NCBI GenBank assembly: GCA_910585815.1
Contig: CAJUFJ010000008.1
Coordinates: forward strand, 10,152 to 74,151
Source of the DNA: an uncultured Oscillospiraceae bacterium
GTDB taxonomy: Bacteria > Bacillota > Clostridia > Oscillospirales > Oscillospiraceae
DNA: 64,000 nt
Direction of reading: 5' to 3'
Below the pieces are notes generated by a model. The model did no database searches. It was not told where the DNA came from and was given only the letters and a program-made list of their open reading frames with translations. Positions 57,210 through 64,000 of this stretch are shown here, one piece after another (the stretch's first letter is position 1; each line of letters starts with the position of its first letter). Both the position numbers and the translations under genes were made by a program.

Positions 57210-57662
57210 TTAATAGCGCACGGCGCTGGAGTCAGGTTCCCAGCTGGGGGTGCCGGAGTAGCTGCCGTTTCCGGTGATATCCCGGGCGGCGTTGCCGATG
57301 CCACGGCCCACGTCGTCCAGCACGTCCTCGGTGCCCCGGACGATGTCCCGGGCGCCCCGGGTCAGATCCCGGGAGAGGGTGCTGCCGTCTCTGCCGTAGA
57401 CCTGGCCGTTGGAGCCGGCGGTGTAACGGCCATCCTCAAAATAAGTGCGGCCATCATAGATGCGGCCGTTGTAGACAGACTGATTGTCGTAGCGCCGGGC
57501 GACCTGTCCGGCGGAGCCGGAGGTGGTCCCGGAGACGGCGCCCGAACCGGAGGTGGTCCCGGAGCCGGTGGTGTTGTTGGCGTTGGGGTCCCGATTGCTG
57601 CAGGCCGCCAGCGACCCCGTAAGAGCGAGGGCCAGGGCCAGAACCGCAATACTTTTTTTCAT
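57210..57662 (-). CDS. Small lipoprotein, 150 residues, unknown
   Basis: Signal peptide with lipobox LAAC (lipidated Cys 21), a Gly/Ser/Thr-rich linker, then a Tyr/Arg/Gly-rich stretch (RRYDNQSVYNGRIYDGRTYFEDGRY) and an Arg/Asp-rich helix (LTRGARDIVRGTEDVLDDVGRGIGNAARDI). The latter pattern is seen in spore or envelope proteins of Clostridia, but I cannot assign a family. GGGAGGA precedes the start. Confidence 0.78.
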   Translation of the reverse strand: MKKSIAVLALALALTGSLAACSNRDPNANNTTGSGTTSGSGAVSGTTSGSAGQVARRYDNQSVYNGRIYDGRTYFEDGRYTAGSNGQVYGRDGSTLSRDLTRGARDIVRGTEDVLDDVGRGIGNAARDITGNGSYSGTPSWEPDSSAVRY

Positions 57663-57834
57663 CCAAAAATCCTCCCGCTTGTTTTTTCACGGAAGTCCCA
57701 TCCGCGGTCTAGTATGTGCCCATTTTACCGGGCTCAGTAAGGAAATGGGCGGGTAATTTGGATTTTTTGACCGCTTTTGACGGAAAAGCCCCGGGTGGTT
57801 TCGGTTTTTTTGGAAAAAACTTCGGCATAATCCC

Positions 57835-57863
57835 TTGCAATTTCCCCAACAGTGTGGTATAGT
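57835..57863 (+). promoter_or_regulatory. Promoter of the rimP-infB operon
   Basis: TTGCAA (57835-57840) and TATAGT (57858-57863), 17-bp spacing. Confidence 0.8.
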
Positions 57864-57890
57864 ATAACCAGAAAGTAAGGTAGTATGGTG

Positions 57891-57918
57891 AGAGTGGGGT
57901 CGCGGCTCCGCTCTTTTT
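57891..57918 (+). promoter_or_regulatory. Terminator-like hairpin in the rimP leader
   Basis: AGAGTGGGGTCGCGGCTCCGCTCT followed by TTTT in abbreviated form: a stem of AGAG-GG-G with its complement and a T-run, about 20 nt after transcription starts. It could attenuate the operon. Confidence 0.45.
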
Positions 57919-57950
57919 GATTGACAAAACCGGTTTGCAGGAGGAACATT

Positions 57951-58406
57951 ATGGCAAAAGTGACCGACGCCGTGGCCGCCCTGGCCCTCCCCGTGGTGGA
58001 GGAGGCGGGCTGCACCCTGTGGGATGTGGAATATGTCAAGGAGGCGGGGACCTGGTTCCTCCGGGTCTACATCGACAAGGAGGGCGGCGTGTCCATCGAC
58101 GACTGCGAGGCCGTCTCCCGGCCCCTGTCCGACCGGCTGGACCAGGCCGACCCCATCGAGGGCAGCTACACCTTTGAGGTCTCCTCCGCCGGGGCCGACC
58201 GGGCGCTGAAAAAGCCCGAGCACTTTGCCCGGTTCCAGGGGAGCGAGGTGGAGGTGAAGCTCTACCGCCCCCGGGAGGGCCGCAAGGAGTTTGTGGGCCT
58301 GCTCCGCAATTACGAGGACGGGGCCGTCACCCTGGAGATCGATGGCGCTCAGGTCCTGTTCACCAGGCAGGAGATCGCCCTGGTGCGGCTGTACCCCAGA
58401 TTTTAA
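57951..58406 (+). CDS. rimP: Ribosome maturation factor RimP
   Basis: A 151-residue RimP needed for 30S assembly: an N-terminal alpha/beta domain (CTLWDVEYVKEAGTWFLRVYIDKEGGVSIDDCEAVSR) and a C-terminal SH3-like domain. VSSAGADRALKK is the conserved link between them. GCAGGAGG precedes the ATG. It is the first gene of the rimP-nusA-ylxR-ylxQ-infB operon, the standard Firmicutes order. Confidence 0.95.
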   Translation: MAKVTDAVAALALPVVEEAGCTLWDVEYVKEAGTWFLRVYIDKEGGVSIDDCEAVSRPLSDRLDQADPIEGSYTFEVSSAGADRALKKPEHFARFQGSEVEVKLYRPREGRKEFVGLLRNYEDGAVTLEIDGAQVLFTRQEIALVRLYPRF

Positions 58407-58454
58407 AGACGCCTCCGAAAAGCGTCCGAAATTCTTATACTGCATTTCAAATAT

Positions 58455-58484
58455 AACGGACGCATCGTGATGCGTCCCTACCGT
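58455..58484. repeat. Short palindromic repeat between rimP and nusA
   Basis: ACGGACGCATCGTGATGCGTCC with CTACCGT, a variant of the family B unit. Confidence 0.65.
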
Positions 58485-58501
58485 TCAGGAGGAAGAACAC
58501 C

Positions 58502-59716
58502 GTGGCTAAGAGAGTGACAAAGAAGAATGTCAATACCAATGAGATGGACGGCAAGGAGTTTTTTGAGGCCATCCATCAGATCGAGCAGGAGAAGGGCATC
58601 AAGCCGGGCTACATGATGGAGAAGGTGACCCAGGCCCTGCTGTCCGCCTACCGCCGGGACCACGAGGGGGTGGGGGATAACCTGTTTGTGGAGGCCGACG
58701 AGTCCACCCATACCGTCCGCCTGTACCTGAAAAAGGAAATCGTGGAGGAGGTGGACAACCCCGCCACCGAGATCAGCCTGGAGGAGGCCCGGCGCTCCCT
58801 GCCCCGGGCCGAGCTGGGCGACACGGTGCGTATGGAGGTGAAGGCCCGAGCCTTCGGCCGCATCGCCGCCCAGACCGCCCGGCAGGTAATCATCCAGGGC
58901 ATCCGGGAGGCGGAGCAGGGGATGATTTACGACGAATTTTCCACCAGGGAGCATGAGCTGCTTACCGGGCTGGTTACCCGCATCGACCCCCGGAACGGTT
59001 CGGTGTCCCTGCGGCTCCACGCCAACGACCAGTTTACCGACGCCTACTTGGGCACCAGCGAGCAGGTGAAGGGGGAGCGGTATGTGGAGGGCCAGCGGCT
59101 GAAGGTCTACGTGGTGGAGGTCCGCAAGGCCACCAAGGGCCCGCAGGTGCTTATCTCCCGCACCCACCCGGGCCTGGTAAAGCGGCTGTTTGAGCTGGAG
59201 GTTCCCGAGGTTTACGACGGCACGGTGGAGATCCGCTCGGTGGCCCGGGAGGCCGGCTCCCGCACCAAGATGGCTGTGCTGGCCACGGAGCCCAATGTGG
59301 ACCCCATCGGCGCCTGCGTGGGCCCCCGGGGCCAGCGGGTGAACACCATCGTGGAGGAGCTGAAGGGGGAAAAGATCGACATTATCAAGTGGTCTGAGGA
59401 CCCGGCGGAGTATATCGCCGCCGCCCTGTCCCCCGCCGACGTAATCAGCGTGGAGGAGTTGCCCGCTGTGGGCGACGCCAAGAGCTGCCGGGTGGTGGTC
59501 CCCGATGACCAGCTGTCCCTGGCCATCGGCAAGGAGGGCCAGAACGCCCGCCTGGCCGCCAAGCTCACCGGCTATAAAATCGACATCAAGCCCGCCTCCG
59601 CCCCCCTGGAGCCCATTGAGGACCTGATCGCCCAGGCCGAGGCCGACGCCGCCGAGGCAGCCCTGGAGGCCGCCATGGCCGAGGCGGAGGAGAACGGGGA
59701 GATTCCGGAGGACTAA
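58502..59716 (+). CDS. nusA: Transcription termination/antitermination protein NusA
   Basis: A 404-residue NusA: an N-terminal RNA polymerase-binding domain (about 14-135), an S1 domain (about 150-215), and two KH domains (GACVGPRGQRVNTIVEEL, and LAIGKEGQNARLAAKLTGYKIDIK) with an Ala/Glu-rich tail. It lacks the extra acidic repeats of enterobacterial NusA, as usual in Firmicutes. The start is GTG, preceded by CAGGAGG. Confidence 0.97.
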   Translation: MAKRVTKKNVNTNEMDGKEFFEAIHQIEQEKGIKPGYMMEKVTQALLSAYRRDHEGVGDNLFVEADESTHTVRLYLKKEIVEEVDNPATEISLEEARRSLPRAELGDTVRMEVKARAFGRIAAQTARQVIIQGIREAEQGMIYDEFSTREHELLTGLVTRIDPRNGSVSLRLHANDQFTDAYLGTSEQVKGERYVEGQRLKVYVVEVRKATKGPQVLISRTHPGLVKRLFELEVPEVYDGTVEIRSVAREAGSRTKMAVLATEPNVDPIGACVGPRGQRVNTIVEELKGEKIDIIKWSEDPAEYIAAALSPADVISVEELPAVGDAKSCRVVVPDDQLSLAIGKEGQNARLAAKLTGYKIDIKPASAPLEPIEDLIAQAEADAAEAALEAAMAEAEENGEIPED

Positions 59717-59720
59717 AGCG

Positions 59721-59802
59721 TAGGGCGGGACGACCCGGCCCGCCGTCCCCATTGATAAATCGTTTCCGAATCATGCGGCGCGCCGGGTCGTCGCGCCCTA
59801 CA
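59721..59802. repeat. Palindromic GC-rich repeat between nusA and ylxR
   Basis: TAGGGCGGGACGACCCGG at the left and CCGGGTCGTCGCGCCCTACA at the right, related to 3234-3309. Confidence 0.8.
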
Positions 59803-59834
59803 AAATACCACCCTTACGAGAAGGAGAGAGGACC

Positions 59835-60113
59835 TTGCCCAAGAAGATACCCATGCGGCAGTGTGTTGGCTGCCGGGAAATGAAGGAGAAAAAATCGCTG
59901 ATCCGGGTGGTAAAGTCCCCGGAGGGCGAGGTATCCCTGGATTTCAAGGGCAAGCTGCCCGGCCGGGGGGCCTACGTGTGCCCCGACCCCGCGTGTTTAA
60001 AGCGGGCCCGCAAGAGCAGGGCCCTGGAACGGGCCTTCTCCGCCCCCATGCCGGACGAGGTGTGGGAGGAGCTGGAGAAGCAGATGAAGGAGGTGCCCAC
60101 GGATGCCCAATGA
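59835..60113 (+). CDS. ylxR: YlxR-family RNA-binding protein (RnpM)
   Basis: A 92-residue protein with RQCVGCREMKEKKSLIRVV and the signature GRGAYVCPDPACLKRARKSRALERAF. YlxR (RnpM) modulates RNase P in Bacillus and binds RNA. The start is TTG, 9 nt after GGAGAG; no ATG or GTG fits better. It overlaps the next gene by 11 nt. Confidence 0.94.
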   Translation: MPKKIPMRQCVGCREMKEKKSLIRVVKSPEGEVSLDFKGKLPGRGAYVCPDPACLKRARKSRALERAFSAPMPDEVWEELEKQMKEVPTDAQ

Positions 60114-60717
60114 CCCTATTCTCCACCTGCTGGGCCTGGCCAAAAAGGCCGGCCGGCTGGAGATCGGCGAGGAGCCGGTGGGGGCTGCCTGCCGGGCCCG
60201 TCAGGCCAGGCTGATCCTGCTGGCCGCCGACGCCGCCCCCAACACCTGCCGCCGGGCGGCCCACTTCGGCGAGGCTGGGAACATCCTCTGGCTGGAGACC
60301 CCCTTTAGCAAGGGGGAGCTGGGCTTTATTCTGGGCCGGTCCTCCTGCGCCATGGCCGCCCTCACCGACGCCGGCTTTTCCGCCGCCGTTGTGGAGAAGC
60401 TGGCCGCCCGGGACCCGGACAAATACGGCCCCGCAGCCGTTCAGTTGCGGACCAAGGCCGACCGGGTGCTCCAGCGGCAGAGAGAGCAGCGGCAGCACGA
60501 GAAAAACCTGCGGGACGGGAAGAAAAAGCCCTGGGCTCCGCCGCCCGGGCCGAAGGAGGAGGGGACGCCCCGCCGAGGCAGGCCCGATCCGGCCAAGAAG
60601 GCCCGGCCACCCCGGGCCCACCGCCGTCTTCAGGACGGCTCCCGGGCAGAGCGCCCCACATCCGCCAAGAGCGGCCCCGGCGGCCGCCGTCTTACCGGCA
60701 AGTTCCGTAAACCCTGA
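60103..60717 (+). CDS. YlxQ/L7Ae-family protein with long basic tail
   Basis: A 204-residue protein. Residues 1-100 form an L7Ae-type RNA-binding domain (HLLGLAKKAGRLEIGEEPVG ... GELGFILGRSSCAMAALTDAGFS). Residues 110-204 are strongly basic and Pro/Arg/Lys-rich. The usual YlxQ has about 100 residues, so the tail is an unusual extension that may bind RNA. The GGAGG-containing RBS is within ylxR. Confidence 0.88.
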   Translation: MPNDPILHLLGLAKKAGRLEIGEEPVGAACRARQARLILLAADAAPNTCRRAAHFGEAGNILWLETPFSKGELGFILGRSSCAMAALTDAGFSAAVVEKLAARDPDKYGPAAVQLRTKADRVLQRQREQRQHEKNLRDGKKKPWAPPPGPKEEGTPRRGRPDPAKKARPPRAHRRLQDGSRAERPTSAKSGPGGRRLTGKFRKP

Positions 60718-60737
60718 GAAACGAGGTGCATGCATCT

Positions 60738-63119
<2,382 letters not shown>

Positions 63120-63122
63120 CCC

Positions 63123-63269
63123 ATGGCTATGACGGATAGACAATTCAAGGGTTTTGTCTCCTTCGTAGTGGATGCCCTGCGCGATGTTCAAAGCGAGAAA
63201 GAGCCGATAAAGCAACAGGAAAAGCTGGAACGTATTATAAATAATTTGCGTAAGACGATAAAGGACTGA
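63123..63269 (+). CDS. Small protein after infB, 48 residues
   Basis: MAMTDRQFKGFVSFVVDALR then helical and charged to INNLRKTIKD. The RBS (GAGGTG) is the end of infB itself, three bases before this ATG, so it is translationally coupled. Function unknown; it resembles small MTDxQFKxF-type orphan proteins common in Oscillospiraceae, by recall only. It closes the operon. Confidence 0.7.
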   Translation: MAMTDRQFKGFVSFVVDALRDVQSEKEPIKQQEKLERIINNLRKTIKD

Positions 63270-63277
63270 GCCAACGG

Positions 63278-63305
63278 GGCGGGCGTTTTCGCCCGCCTCG
63301 GTTTG
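63278..63305 (+). terminator. Terminator of the rimP-infB operon
   Basis: A GGCGGGCG/CGCCCGCC stem with TTTT loop, followed by TCGGTTTGCTT; the T-tract is modest. Confidence 0.7.
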
Positions 63306-63351
63306 CTTCTCTCCCGCCCCTGCGGAGCACCCCGGGGCTTTGGGTGGAGGG

Positions 63352-63615
63352 CTACACCTCCAGCGCCTTTATAATATCCGCCCGCAGGCCCAGACCCAGG
63401 GAGTAGTAGGCCTGGACCTCGTAGCCGGTGTAGCGGATAAGCTGGGCAAAGTACTGGTCGTAGAGGTCACGGCCGACAATTTTCCGGAGCTGTTCAGACA
63501 GATTGTCGTAGGCCTGTTTGGCCTCAGAAAAGCCGGGGAGGGTCTGACAGAGCCGGTTAGCGGCTTCGTCGATTTCAACGTTGCGCCACAGCAGTTCTGC
63601 AAGCAGGTCTTGCAT
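63352..63615 (-). CDS. DUF6809-like small protein, 87 residues (copy 2)
   Basis: MQDLLAELLWRNVEIDEAANRL, ending GYEVQAYYSLGLGLRADIIKALEV. It has the same length as copy 1 at 53419 and similar ends, with most of the middle diverged. The chosen ATG at 63615 lies 8 nt after AGGAG; an ATG two codons earlier is too close to the RBS. Divergent XRE gene and double operator match the other module. Confidence 0.72.
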   Translation of the reverse strand: MQDLLAELLWRNVEIDEAANRLCQTLPGFSEAKQAYDNLSEQLRKIVGRDLYDQYFAQLIRYTGYEVQAYYSLGLGLRADIIKALEV

Positions 63616-63642
63616 TTTCATCACTCCTGGTCTAAAATATAT

Positions 63643-63690
63643 CACGCTTATTGCGTGCTTTAATTATAGCACGCTTTGAGCGTGTGTCAA
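63643..63690 (-). promoter_or_regulatory. Promoter with two operators of XRE module 2
   Basis: Minus-strand TTGACA (63690-63685) and TATAAT (63668-63663), 16 bp apart. Operators CACGCTTATTGCGTG (63643-63657) and CACGCTTTGAGCGTG (63670-63684) have centres 27 bp apart, the same as in module 1. Confidence 0.83.
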
Positions 63691-63708
63691 GAAGTAAAGG
63701 GAGAATTT

Positions 63709-63924
63709 ATGAAATTTCACGAGCGTATGCGTTCTCTGCGAAAAGAGAAAGGTATGACACAGAAGGAAATGGCTGCTGAACTAGGCGTTGGATATCGGGC
63801 GTTGCAATGCTACGAATATAATGAACGTTACCCTGATGCGCTTGGGCTGGTTGCCATTGCCGACTATTTTGACATTAGTCTGGACTATCTCATGGGCCGG
63901 TCCGATGTGCGGGAGCGGCGGTAA
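63709..63924 (+). CDS. XRE-family HTH regulator (module 2)
   Basis: A 71-residue Cro/CI-type protein, close paralogue of 53775-53990 (same length, MKFHER start and RERR end). HTH: MTQKEMAAELGVGYRALQCYEY. Differences cluster in and after the recognition helix, fitting the changed operator sequence. AAAGGGAG precedes the ATG at 63709. Confidence 0.88.
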   Translation: MKFHERMRSLRKEKGMTQKEMAAELGVGYRALQCYEYNERYPDALGLVAIADYFDISLDYLMGRSDVRERR

Positions 63925-63946
63925 ACCCCCGTCCCGCCGCAGCGGC

Positions 63947-64000
63947 AAGCCTCCTTTTGAAAGGAGGTGCCCCAGTGCGCACACTGGGGCGGAGGATTGC
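63947..64000. repeat. Dispersed repeat, family C (cut by window end)
   Basis: Matches 5687-5740 almost base for base (AAGCCTCCTTTTGAAAGG, then GTGCCCCAGTG). Confidence 0.85.

Overview
This window looks like chromosomal DNA from a GC-rich member of the Clostridia, most likely Oscillospiraceae (the Flavonifractor, Pseudoflavonifractor or Lawsonibacter part of the family). Evidence for this is the strong AGGAGG-type ribosome binding sites, TTGACA/TATAAT promoters, several Firmicutes-specific proteins (YlmH, YlxR, DUF896, DegV, CD1247-like, DUF4180, ClpC), a clostridial 2-hydroxyacyl-CoA dehydratase activase pair, and GC-rich coding sequence separated by AT-rich promoters. The genus assignment is inference; no rRNA or tRNA gene was recognised.

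Layout. 0-10 kb: the start of an EF-G paralogue, an ECF sigma/anti-sigma pair, DusB, a DUF815 ATPase, a self-controlled TetR/MFS efflux pair with matching operators, and a CpXC plus TPR operon facing a small XRE regulator. 10-13 kb: the rpmG-secE-nusG-rplK-rplA operon. 13-19 kb: a CNNM/CBS membrane protein, a second ECF sigma pair, a flavin reductase-rubredoxin fusion, and a BlaI/M56 sensor pair. 19-32 kb: the split dehydratase activase, small Clostridia-specific proteins, ClpC, a ferredoxin, hemolysin III, EF-P and a lipoprotein serpin. 33-35 kb: an unusual tail-to-tail double IS3-family element. 35-46 kb: PspC, a DEAD-box helicase, HtrA, an AI-2E family permease, DegV, YlmH/DUF896, a lower-GC DUF3800 gene and a HAD phosphatase. 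46-52 kb: a pyrimidine operon (pyrC, pyrF, two zinc-ribbon genes, pyrK, pyrD). 52-57 kb: a phosphatase-acetyltransferase fusion, an XRE module and YgiQ. 57-63 kb: the rimP-nusA-ylxR-ylxQ-infB translation operon. The window ends with a second copy of the XRE module.

The housekeeping genes are ordinary; the interest lies between them. I find five compact type I toxin-antitoxin-like loci of three kinds: two tandem Fst/par-like 31-residue toxins, two 26-residue holin-like toxins, and one distinct 28-residue toxin. Each has a small hydrophobic peptide with a strong RBS, a convergent antisense promoter and an overlapping 3' hairpin. In the tandem pair, the toxin start region and the distant antitoxin segment have changed together, which supports real RNA pairing.

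Two paralogous XRE/87-residue-protein modules, at 53.4 and 63.4 kb, keep the same promoter layout and 27-bp operator spacing but have different operator sequences. A third XRE gene appears to control the CpXC/TPR operon in the same way. Intergenic spaces are dense with palindromic repeats and MITE-like units. One repeat has been absorbed in frame into the M56 protease gene, and one lies exactly between the two halves of the activase.
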